A stretch of DNA of 64,000 nucleotides from Curtobacterium sp. 9128 (lineage in GTDB: Bacteria; Actinomycetota; Actinomycetes; Actinomycetales; Microbacteriaceae): NCBI RefSeq assembly GCF_900086645.1, contig NZ_LT576451.1:248001-312000 (forward strand), given 5' to 3'. This document shows, piece after piece, positions 57,940 to 64,000 of this stretch; the first letter of the stretch is position 1, and every line of letters starts with the position of its first letter. The position numbers and the translations under genes were made by a program. A model generated the notes under the pieces. It saw only the letters and a program-made list of their open reading frames with translations, had not been told where the DNA came from and did not search any database.

Positions 57940-58503
57940 CTACTCCGCGCGCCAGGTGATCGTCGAGTCGCCCTCGGGGGCCTCGTCCACGGGCGCTGCA
58001 CGCATGTAGCTCACCGCGTCGACGGTGGAGTCCTTCGGCGCCAGCAGCACGGCGCAGACGTCCGCGGTGCCGGTGCCCGTCAGCGCCGACGTGATCGCCT
58101 TCCGGTCGAACGGGCACGCCTCCTGCAGGACGTCGTTCCGGTCGCTCGCGGCGAGCTCCGGCCCGGCCTGCAGCTTGTCGGCCGCGCGGAGCCCCCACGC
58201 GTCGTTCGTCAGGTCTCCGACCGCGTCCGGGTCGAACGCACCGGACACCCGCTTGACGGTGAAGTGCGCGAGGTACGCGTCGTCGCCCTTCGGGTTCAGC
58301 CCGAACTGGTCCATCGCGGCCGCGGTGACCCGCTCGACCTTCGTGGCGCGGATGTCGAGCTGCCCGTGGAACGCGGAGCCGTTGAGCTTCGTCGTCACGG
58401 AGTCACCCATGTCGTGGCCGCCCTGCGCGCACCCGCTGAGCACCGCGGCGGCGGCGATGGCGAGCACGCTCGCCGTGGTCAGTCGTCGTCTGGTCCCCTG
58501 CAT
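57940..58503 (-). CDS. lipoprotein of unknown function
   Basis: The 187-residue product starts MQGTRRRLTTASVLAIAAAAVLSGCAQ, a lipoprotein signal with lipobox LSGC and a Cys at about residue 25. The mature part is beta-rich (LNGSAFHGQLDIRATKVERVT; AYLAHFTVKRVSGAFDPDAVG) with two further cysteines. This resembles DUF4352-type or telokin-like surface proteins only loosely. I chose ATG 58503; a longer frame adds residues before the basic start. It is convergent with the CGNR gene across the dyad element. Confidence 0.8.
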   Translation of the reverse strand: MQGTRRRLTTASVLAIAAAAVLSGCAQGGHDMGDSVTTKLNGSAFHGQLDIRATKVERVTAAAMDQFGLNPKGDDAYLAHFTVKRVSGAFDPDAVGDLTNDAWGLRAADKLQAGPELAASDRNDVLQEACPFDRKAITSALTGTGTADVCAVLLAPKDSTVDAVSYMRAAPVDEAPEGDSTITWRAE

Positions 58504-58585
58504 GGTCGCCACGGTACGGACCCGGGAGGCTCGGGGCACGTCGTCGAAGCAACCTCGCGTCCGGCGCGGGTCGGGACGGGCGCCG

Positions 58586-59383
58586 TCAGCAGTCGGTGAC
58601 GACGTGGTCGGGATCGCCGAGGTCCTGGGACTTCCCCCAGTCGGCGAAGGAGAGCTCGACGGTTCCGGTGGTGTCCGATGCCCGGAACGAGTACGGCACG
58701 GGCTCCCCCACGGCGGAGACGACGAGCGACCCGATCGGGGAGGACCCGTTCGCGACGACGATCTGCACGCGGGCGTCGTCGCCGGTGCCGGTGACCGCCC
58801 CGGGGTGCAGCGTGACGTCGGACCCGGTACCGAGCATGCTCCGCAGCAGGTCGTCGGGCTCGGTGAACGGCGCCAGGTCCCGCACGGTGGCGGAGGTCGC
58901 GGGCACGCACACCCGGCCGCTGGTCACCTTCGCGAGACCGGACTGCGCGGCGAACGCGGCGTTTCCGGACACCCACACGTCGTCGGCCCGGCGACGGGCA
59001 TCGAGGGACACGTCGCCGACGGACAGTCGCAGCGCGGAGTCCTCGGTCGTGCCGCGGTAGTCGATCCGCACGGTCCGGCCGGGCACCGTGTCACCGGACC
59101 CCTTCGCGGCGGCGGGGTCCGGCACGAGCTCGGTGACGGTGCCCGTCGCGACGACGGGCTCGGAGCGCATCGCCGCGAGGACGTCCTGCAGTGCGGTCGT
59201 CCCGTCGACGGTCTCGATGCCGTTCCTCGTACCGTCCACCGGGGCCTGCCCGCCGAACCCGGTGGCGGTCGGGGTGACCGCGATGTCCGTCGGAGCCTGC
59301 CCGGAGCACGCGGTCAGCACGAGCGCCGTCGCGACGACCCCGGCGGCGGCCGACCAGCGCCGCACTCGTGCGTCAGCCCGCAT
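58586..59383 (-). CDS. lipoprotein, LppX/LprG-like layout
   Basis: The 265-residue product has a signal ending in lipobox LTAC (Cys at about residue 26). A beta-sandwich-like domain follows, containing TTALQDVLAAMRSEPVVATGTVTELVP, YRGTTEDSALRLSVGDVSLDARRRADDVWVSGNAAF and PYSFRASDTTGTVELSFADWG. The arrangement recalls actinobacterial LppX_LprAFG lipoproteins, which carry lipids, but identity is not secure. Its ATG at 59383 overlaps the upstream gene by 11 bases. Confidence 0.78.
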   Translation of the reverse strand: MRADARVRRWSAAAGVVATALVLTACSGQAPTDIAVTPTATGFGGQAPVDGTRNGIETVDGTTALQDVLAAMRSEPVVATGTVTELVPDPAAAKGSGDTVPGRTVRIDYRGTTEDSALRLSVGDVSLDARRRADDVWVSGNAAFAAQSGLAKVTSGRVCVPATSATVRDLAPFTEPDDLLRSMLGTGSDVTLHPGAVTGTGDDARVQIVVANGSSPIGSLVVSAVGEPVPYSFRASDTTGTVELSFADWGKSQDLGDPDHVVTDC

Positions 59384-60011
59384 CGCCCACGCAGACCTGC
59401 TTCGCGCCCTGCTCCGACAGCGCACCGGCGTCCGTCGGCACGCTCTTGCCCTGGTTGTCGGCGGTCGCGCGGACGACGAAGCACGAGTCGGCGTCGTACA
59501 GGCCGGACGACTTCGGGATCCAGACCTCGGTGCCGCGGACCAGCCGGCTGACGTCGACGGGCTTCGTGCCGGGTTCGACGACGAACACCGACCACGCGAC
59601 GTCGTCGCCCTTCCAGGACACCCGGACGTTCCCGGAGCCGGACTGCACCGCGAGGCCGGACGGCGACGGCGGTCCCTCTGCGGTGACGGCGCGGACGACG
59701 AGCACGGCACCGATCACGACGGCGATCAGGGCGAGGGCCGCGGAGACGAGGAACGCCGGGTGCCGCCAGAGCGGGCGGCGGGTGGTCTCGGTGCGCTCGA
59801 GCTCGGGCAGGACGCCGATGTCCGACCCCATCGCGCGCTTCGGGGTCTGGCTCTGGACGCCCCACTGCTCGTAGAGCGCCGGCTGCCCCGGGTCCCAGCC
59901 GAGCCGGGTGCCCTGCCGCTGCTGGGAGGGCGCGGCCGAGGTCGACGGTGACGGAGCGGACGGCACCGGGACGGAGGGGATCGGCGGGACGACGGGTGGT
60001 GACTCGCTCAA
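59373..60011 (-). CDS. single-pass membrane protein with Fn3-like outer domain
   Basis: The 212-residue product has a Pro/Ser-rich cytoplasmic part, one membrane helix (about residues 88-110, FLVSAALALIAVVIGAVLVV) and an outer fibronectin-III-like domain (PSGLAVQSGSGNVRVSWKGDDVAWSVFVV with two cysteines). I place the start at TTG 60011, nine bases after GGAGGA; a GTG 13 codons upstream would put that site inside the gene. It overlaps the lipoprotein gene downstream, suggesting a joint envelope role. Confidence 0.75.
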   Translation of the reverse strand: MSESPPVVPPIPSVPVPSAPSPSTSAAPSQQRQGTRLGWDPGQPALYEQWGVQSQTPKRAMGSDIGVLPELERTETTRRPLWRHPAFLVSAALALIAVVIGAVLVVRAVTAEGPPSPSGLAVQSGSGNVRVSWKGDDVAWSVFVVEPGTKPVDVSRLVRGTEVWIPKSSGLYDADSCFVVRATADNQGKSVPTDAGALSEQGAKQVCVGDAG

Positions 60012-60081
60012 CGGACCGGTTCCTCCCCAAGACGGTGATGCGGACCCCACGGTGCGGATCGCACGGCAAGCATACGGACGA

Positions 60082-60113
60082 CGACGGCCCCCGCGATCAC
60101 GCGGGGGCCGTCG
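60082..60113 (-). terminator. terminator of the GTPase/roadblock operon
   Basis: A perfect 14-bp GC-rich stem (60082-60095 with 60100-60113) and an ATCA loop lie 7 nt past the stop at 60121. It closes the four-gene module that starts at 62292. Confidence 0.88.
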
Positions 60114-60120
60114 GGACGGA

Positions 60121-60480
60121 TCAGAAGGTGAGCGAGCCCTCGATGTCCTTGGCCTTCATGCGGGCCAGCGCGAGGTTCGCCTTCGCCCGGTCCAGCACGA
60201 AGTAGATGAAGACCTCGGGGTGGCTCGCCAGCGGGCGGATGATGTGGAACTGCGAGGACAGCGTGATGAGGATGTCGTCGATCGAGTCGGCGAGACCGAG
60301 GGACTTCGCGGTCTTGAGCTTCGCGCGCACGACCTCGGTGTTGCCCGCGGCGGCGAGCTCGAGGTCGATGCCGCTGCCGGCGCCGCCGAGCAGCATGCCG
60401 GAGCCGCTGTCGACCACGGCCGCGGCCATGGCGCCGTCGACGGAGACGAGTTCGTTGAGGGAGTCGGTGATGGTGGCCAT
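60121..60480 (-). CDS. roadblock/LC7-domain protein (first of two)
   Basis: Roadblock/LC7 proteins act as GTPase regulators, as MglB does for MglA. The 119-residue product is a single domain: LNELVSVDGAMAAAVVDSGSGMLLGG, then ELAAAGNTEVVRAKLKTAKSL and a C-terminal helix (FVLDRAKANLALARMKAKDIEGSL). The AxxVD...G start is typical of the family. It lies 86 bp after the second roadblock gene and shares its operon, so it probably binds the GTPase encoded at 60998-61576. Confidence 0.85.
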   Translation of the reverse strand: MATITDSLNELVSVDGAMAAAVVDSGSGMLLGGAGSGIDLELAAAGNTEVVRAKLKTAKSLGLADSIDDILITLSSQFHIIRPLASHPEVFIYFVLDRAKANLALARMKAKDIEGSLTF

Positions 60481-60566
60481 TCGGGTTTCCTTGTCGTTCG
60501 GTACCGACGCGCAGGGACGCGCCGGGCCCCGCCGCGGTGGCGAGGAGCTTCGGTGCCGGGCTCGGA

Positions 60567-60998
60567 TCAGGAGCCGGCGGGGACGGGAGCGGGGACCGCG
60601 AGCGCCTCGGCGATGCGGGTCGCACAGCGGCGGGACACGGTCAGCGCCTTGCCGAGCATCTCGTCGGTGTCGAACAGGGCGGCGAGCACGATCGTCTGCC
60701 CCGGGATGCGCATCTGCACGACGTGCCCGCGCTCGGCGGCGATGATGACGTACTCGCTGGTACCCATCGTGAGCTCGCGGGCGACGGCCTCGCTGAGCGC
60801 CTGGATGGAGCTCGCCATGCTGGCGAACCGGGCCCCGTCGGTCGGTGCGGAGGCGCTGTCGGACAGGCGGACGATCTCGAAGCCGTCGTCGCTGAGGAGC
60901 GACGCGGTGATCAGCGACGTGGTCATGTCGCGCATCGCGGTGAGCTCGACGCGACCGAGGTCGATGACGACGGGATCCTGGTGGGGGGCGAGTGACAT
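60567..60998 (-). CDS. roadblock/LC7-domain protein (second of two)
   Basis: The 143-residue product has a roadblock-type fold. An N-terminal helix is followed by TSLITASLLSDDGFEIVRLSDS, FASMASSIQALSEAVARELTMG, YVIIAAERGHVVQMRIPGQTIVLAALFD and a C-terminal helix. It is more diverged from the adjacent roadblock protein than duplicates would be, suggesting separate roles such as a GTPase-activating and an assembling partner. The ATG at 60998 overlaps the GTPase stop (ATGA). Confidence 0.85.
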   Translation of the reverse strand: MSLAPHQDPVVIDLGRVELTAMRDMTTSLITASLLSDDGFEIVRLSDSASAPTDGARFASMASSIQALSEAVARELTMGTSEYVIIAAERGHVVQMRIPGQTIVLAALFDTDEMLGKALTVSRRCATRIAEALAVPAPVPAGS

Positions 60999-61576
60999 CA
61001 GTGCACTTCCTGCGCGGGAGCGGGAGCCGCTGGCGCCATGGCCGCGCGCATCTCGATGTTGGCGACGAGCGTCAACAGGACGGTGGTCATCTGCTCCGGC
61101 TCGCGGGGGTCGACGGTGAAGACGGGCACGAGCATCTCGGGGTGCGCCGCGGACAGGGCGTCGGAGAACGCGTCGGTGGAGGTCCCGCCGACGACGTCCG
61201 CACGGGTCACCCCGACCACGACACCGCCGCGGTCGTGCAGGTCGCGGAACTCCTCGATGAACTCGAGCATGCTCGCGACCGGGTCGGGTGCGTCGGCGTT
61301 CACGAGCACGACGAGCCCACGCGCGCGGTCCTTCAGGATCTGCCACATGAAGTCGAACCGGCGCTGTCCCGGGATGCCGTACAGCCGGACCTTGTCGACG
61401 TCGCCGACGGTGATCTCGCCGTAGTCGAGCGCCACCGTCGTGGTCGCCTTGTCCGCCGTCTCGCGGTCGGTGTTCGCGGCCTCGGTCCGGACGACGGGGA
61501 CCTCGCTGAGCGCCTCGATCGCGGTGGTCTTGCCGGCGCCCATCGGGCCGGCGAACAGGATGACGTGCTCGGCCAT
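60998..61576 (-). CDS. MglA/CvnD-type small GTPase
   Basis: The 192-residue product is a Ras-like GTPase. It has P-loop AGPMGAGKTT (about residues 9-18), a switch II region YGIPGQRRFDFMW in which PGQ replaces the usual DTAGQ-like context, and TRAD as the base-recognition motif in VVVGVTRADV. The class matches ATP/GTP-binding proteins of Streptomyces conservons and is related to MglA. The start overlaps the upstream gene by one base. Neighbouring roadblock proteins are its likely regulators. Confidence 0.9.
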   Translation of the reverse strand: MAEHVILFAGPMGAGKTTAIEALSEVPVVRTEAANTDRETADKATTTVALDYGEITVGDVDKVRLYGIPGQRRFDFMWQILKDRARGLVVLVNADAPDPVASMLEFIEEFRDLHDRGGVVVGVTRADVVGGTSTDAFSDALSAAHPEMLVPVFTVDPREPEQMTTVLLTLVANIEMRAAMAPAAPAPAQEVH

Positions 61577-62292
61577 CAGCGGGCCAGCCGGTCGAGCAGG
61601 CGGCGGAAGAGGCCACCGCGAGCGGGTGCGGCCGTGGCCGTGGCGGTGACGACCGGGCGGTCGAACGCCGGACGGGCCATCGCGACGTCGGGGGCCGTCG
61701 ACCGGAGGATCCGCATCAGGCTGAAGGCGTTGACCACGCGACGGGCCTCGGCGGGTGCGACGTTCGCCTGCTCGGCGAGCTCGTCGATCGTGAGCGACGC
61801 GTACCCGAGCATGGACGTCATCCGCACGTGGTCGGGGGTGTGCGCGAGCGTGGTGAAGTTCGGCCAGCGCTGCAGCCGGTAGGTGTCGTCGCGCTGCAGC
61901 CACCAGGCGAGCTCACCGGGGAAGGAGTTGAGGCCGATGTGCCAGAGGAGCGACTGGAGCTCGTTCCCCGGCGTGGTCGTGACGGCGGAGTCCTGTTCGC
62001 GGGACTCGCGGCCGACCCGCAGCTCGAGCGGCTCGATCGGCATGTCGGCGAGGTCGGTGGACCACCAGTAGGCGTTCGCGGTGACGTCGATGAGCAGCGG
62101 CTCGTGTCCGGCGATCTCGACGCGCAGCACGTCGTCCTGCGCGTCCCACATCGGCCGGAGCGCCATGGCGACCCGGGTCCAGCCGAAGCGCGGCATCGCT
62201 CCCGTGTCGTCGGACATGACGGGCACGCGGTCAACGGCCCCGTCCGGCAGTGCGGGCTCCATCGGCGCTGGCTCCATCGGTGGTGTCTCCAT
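61576..62292 (-). CDS. winged-helix-like protein of the GTPase module
   Basis: The 238-residue product begins METPPMEPAPMEPALPDG and has a PilZ- or DUF-like N-terminal domain (WTRVAMALRPMWDAQDDVLRVEIAGHEPLLIDVTANAYWW). Its C-terminal segment is winged-helix-like (YASLTIDELAEQANVAPAEARRVVNAFSLMRILR). This is how DUF742-type partners in conservons end, but homology is not certain. The start is ATG 62292, nine bases after AGGAGGAG. The first codons are a 15-bp repeat that duplicates the ATG and an SD-like GGAG. It heads the four-gene unit. Confidence 0.7.
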   Translation of the reverse strand: METPPMEPAPMEPALPDGAVDRVPVMSDDTGAMPRFGWTRVAMALRPMWDAQDDVLRVEIAGHEPLLIDVTANAYWWSTDLADMPIEPLELRVGRESREQDSAVTTTPGNELQSLLWHIGLNSFPGELAWWLQRDDTYRLQRWPNFTTLAHTPDHVRMTSMLGYASLTIDELAEQANVAPAEARRVVNAFSLMRILRSTAPDVAMARPAFDRPVVTATATAAPARGGLFRRLLDRLAR

Positions 62293-62310
62293 CGGTGGTG
62301 TCTCCTCCTG
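62272..62310. repeat. 15-bp repeat covering a start codon and ribosome-binding site
   Basis: Near-identical 15-bp units on the minus strand, each with GGAG and ending in an ATG, give the protein start METPPMEPAPMEP. Gain or loss of a unit would keep the frame and shift the usable start. Confidence 0.65.
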
Positions 62311-62419
62311 GGGCCGGTACCCCCGGCCGTCTCCCCTCGGGAGCCGGTGTGCACCCGTTCGGACCCTCTGATCCAAGCGGTCGGGCGGACGTCCCCGGAA
62401 GCCCCCGTCTGGGCGGCAC

Positions 62420-62448
62420 CTGTCGGGGAGGTGCGCGCCGCCTATCAT
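62420..62448 (+). promoter_or_regulatory. promoter for a leaderless GTG-start gene
   Basis: TATCAT (62443-62448) lies six bases before the GTG at 62455. CTGTCG (62420-62425) is 17 nt upstream as a weak -35. No ribosome-binding site is present. The region 62293-62454 is a divergent gap with the GTPase module on the other side. Confidence 0.5.
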
Positions 62449-62454
62449 GAGGTC

Positions 62455-63753
62455 GTGCTCCGGGGGCGTGCGACGACGGCGGGACGAGGGCGGCTGGGTG
62501 CCGTGCTCGTGTCCGTCGCGCTCGCTGCGGTCGGCGTCGTCGCACTGACGGGAGGCCCGGCTCCGGCCGCGCAGGCGGCGAACGCCACGCAGCGGGTGGA
62601 CACAGCGCGGGTCGACACAGCGGCGGCCGGCACAGCGGCGGCCGGCTCGGCCGACTCGACCGGCTCGGCCGGCTCGGCCGACGGGGCGGCAGCGGCGTCG
62701 GATCCCGTGCGGGTCGCCGTCCCGTACACCGGCAAGGCCGACGTGGCGCTCGGCGACGGGTGGACGGTCGCCGACTGCGGGCGCGTGAACGTGCCGACGG
62801 GCGTCGCGATGGCGTGCTCCGGCGACTCGCTGTCGCTCACGTCGAAGGGCTACCGGACGGACTTCGGGACGGTGCTCATGACCGTGCCGCTGCGTTCCGC
62901 GTCGTTCGACCTCGACGTCACGTACCTCGTGTCGCTGGCACCGCCGACCGCCCCGACCCTGGACGGGCAGACCTACGACTACCCCTTCGCCGCGGGGACG
63001 ACCGCGTCGATCCCGTGGTCGGACCTCGGCGTCCGCTGCGACGGCTGCGCGGCAGGGCCCCGGATGACCGTCGTGTCCACGAAGCCCGCCGGCTTCGTCG
63101 CCACGGTGACGAGCACCGGTCTGCTGGTCCGCGGGCCCGAGGACCGGACGGGCACCGCGACCGTGCGGCTCCGCGCGACCGACGACCAGGGACACTCGGG
63201 CACCGCGAAGGTGAAGGCGGTGTTCGTGGACCAGGGGAAGTCCGGCATCGCCGCTGACGACGTCGTGCGCCGACTCGGTGCCGACGGCTCCGTGACGATC
63301 GACCTGCACGACCTGGCCGACGCGCAGCAGGGCACCGTGACGATCGACGGGTGCGGCACCCCGGTCGCGGGCACCGTCACCTGCGCCGACGACGGCACCG
63401 CCACGTATCGTCCGGACGGCACAGCCCGTCCCGACGGGACGATGCGCGCCGCCGACCAGTTCTCCTTCCACGTCCGCACCGCCTCCGGCGACCAGGCGAC
63501 CGGTACCGTGACCGTGCTCCCACGCGAGGGCACACGGACGGCGGCCACCGCATCCGGGACGGTGGCCACGGACGACGACCGCGGCGTGCGGTACCCGGCC
63601 ACGGGCCTCCAGGCTGACACCGGGGCGACGACCGCGCACAGCGTCGTCCGCACCCTGCCGTCCGAGGACGACACCGCCGCAGGCGGCGGGTCCACCGGAC
63701 TCCTCACCCCGCTCACAGCACCACTCGACCGCATCACGAACGGAAACCGATGA
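62455..63753 (+). CDS. exported Ig-like-fold protein
   Basis: The 432-residue product starts MLRGRATTAGRGRLGAVLVSVALAAVGVVAL and has a signal peptide (about residues 1-41, ending PAAQAA). An Ala/Ser/Gly/Thr-rich spacer follows, then two or three Ig-like modules with cysteine pairs (CGRVNVPTGVAMAC, CDGC, CGTPVAGTVTC). Its Gly-rich end has no sortase motif or membrane helix. Its stop overlaps the start of the next gene (ATGA), so it is probably cotranslated with, and works beside, that protein. Function is unknown. Confidence 0.75.
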   Translation: MLRGRATTAGRGRLGAVLVSVALAAVGVVALTGGPAPAAQAANATQRVDTARVDTAAAGTAAAGSADSTGSAGSADGAAAASDPVRVAVPYTGKADVALGDGWTVADCGRVNVPTGVAMACSGDSLSLTSKGYRTDFGTVLMTVPLRSASFDLDVTYLVSLAPPTAPTLDGQTYDYPFAAGTTASIPWSDLGVRCDGCAAGPRMTVVSTKPAGFVATVTSTGLLVRGPEDRTGTATVRLRATDDQGHSGTAKVKAVFVDQGKSGIAADDVVRRLGADGSVTIDLHDLADAQQGTVTIDGCGTPVAGTVTCADDGTATYRPDGTARPDGTMRAADQFSFHVRTASGDQATGTVTVLPREGTRTAATASGTVATDDDRGVRYPATGLQADTGATTAHSVVRTLPSEDDTAAGGGSTGLLTPLTAPLDRITNGNR

Positions 63754-64000
63754 CGCTCCGGCTCAGCCTGCAGGACGCGACCTTCGTGGTCGACGCGACC
63801 GACGTCACGAGCGTCGCCGAGGTGGCGGCCGGACTCGGGGTCGACCCGGCCACCATCGCGCCTGGTGCCGCTCCGGAGACGTCGTTGGCCGACGCCGGGA
63901 TCCTGAACGGGTCGACGCTCCCCACCCGGGCACCGAGCGAACTGCCCCCTGGGCGACCGCGGCTCGAGGTCGTCGGCGGACCGTTCTCCGGCGAGACCGT
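63750..64000 (+). CDS. partial: FHA/FtsK-SpoIIIE-type secretion ATPase N-terminus (tentative)
   Basis: Only 83 codons are in the window, open to the right edge. The start, MTLRLSLQDATFVVDATDVTSVAEVAAGLGVDPATIAPG, looks like a ubiquitin-like strand-helix fold. LEVVGGPFSGETV resembles the first strand of an FHA domain. That order is typical of EssC-like type VII ATPases and FHA-FtsK fusions in actinobacteria. The evidence is thin because the ATPase part is outside the window. It is coupled to the preceding exported protein. Confidence 0.45.
   Translation, partial: MTLRLSLQDATFVVDATDVTSVAEVAAGLGVDPATIAPGAAPETSLADAGILNGSTLPTRAPSELPPGRPRLEVVGGPFSGET

Overview
This window comes from a high-GC, Gram-positive actinobacterium. 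Ribosomal-protein sequences, the LAFTG sortase-type signal, a secretin-free type IV pilus set and frequent TTG/GTG starts all point to the Microbacteriaceae. Curtobacterium or a close relative is my guess, not proven. No rRNA, tRNA, CRISPR array, transposase or phage gene was seen.

Layout. Positions 1-8833 (minus strand) hold the S10-spc ribosomal operons, from rpsJ down to rpsE, which runs off the left edge. rpsN (S14) is absent from its usual slot between rplE and rpsH. Positions 8834-9433 hold a structured rpsJ leader and promoter. Positions 9434-20554 are an accessory insert: an orphan DarT-like ADP-ribosyltransferase, a type IB topoisomerase, a 2839-residue sortase-anchored DUF11 surface protein and a small MT0933-antitoxin-like protein. 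Positions 20729-25134 carry the str operon (rpsL-rpsG-fusA-tuf). Positions 25504-27896 carry three membrane-protein genes of unknown role. Positions 28059-40696 carry a complete monoderm type IV pilus cluster in the order pilB-pilT-pilC, pilA, pilV/W/X-like, pilD, pilM-N-O. Positions 40927-42598 hold two plus-strand genes, a VOC protein and a secreted Ig-like protein. Positions 42674-50091 carry rpoB-rpoC. So the familiar rpoBC-str-S10-spc block is present but split by two inserts.

The right end, 50429-64000, is mixed. It holds a membrane protein behind a TetR-type operator, a two-component system with a DUF1453-like membrane protein, a spermidine-synthase-like protein, a Gln/Tyr-rich membrane protein, and a TPR/SprT/CGNR group. 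Two lipoproteins and a membrane protein follow, then a small-GTPase module (winged-helix-like protein, MglA/CvnD-type GTPase, two roadblock/LC7 proteins). Last come a secreted protein coupled to a partial gene whose N-terminus resembles FHA/FtsK-type secretion ATPases.

Many operon junctions overlap by ATGA or GTGA, so translational coupling is widespread. Most transcription units end in strong GC-rich hairpins. Core genes carry Shine-Dalgarno sites, often with TTG or GTG starts (rpsL, rpoB, rpoC, tuf, fusA), while several right-hand genes look leaderless. The two most unusual signals are a 115-bp nested dyad element between convergent genes at 57798-57912 and the antitoxin-less DarT-like gene beside the S10 operon.
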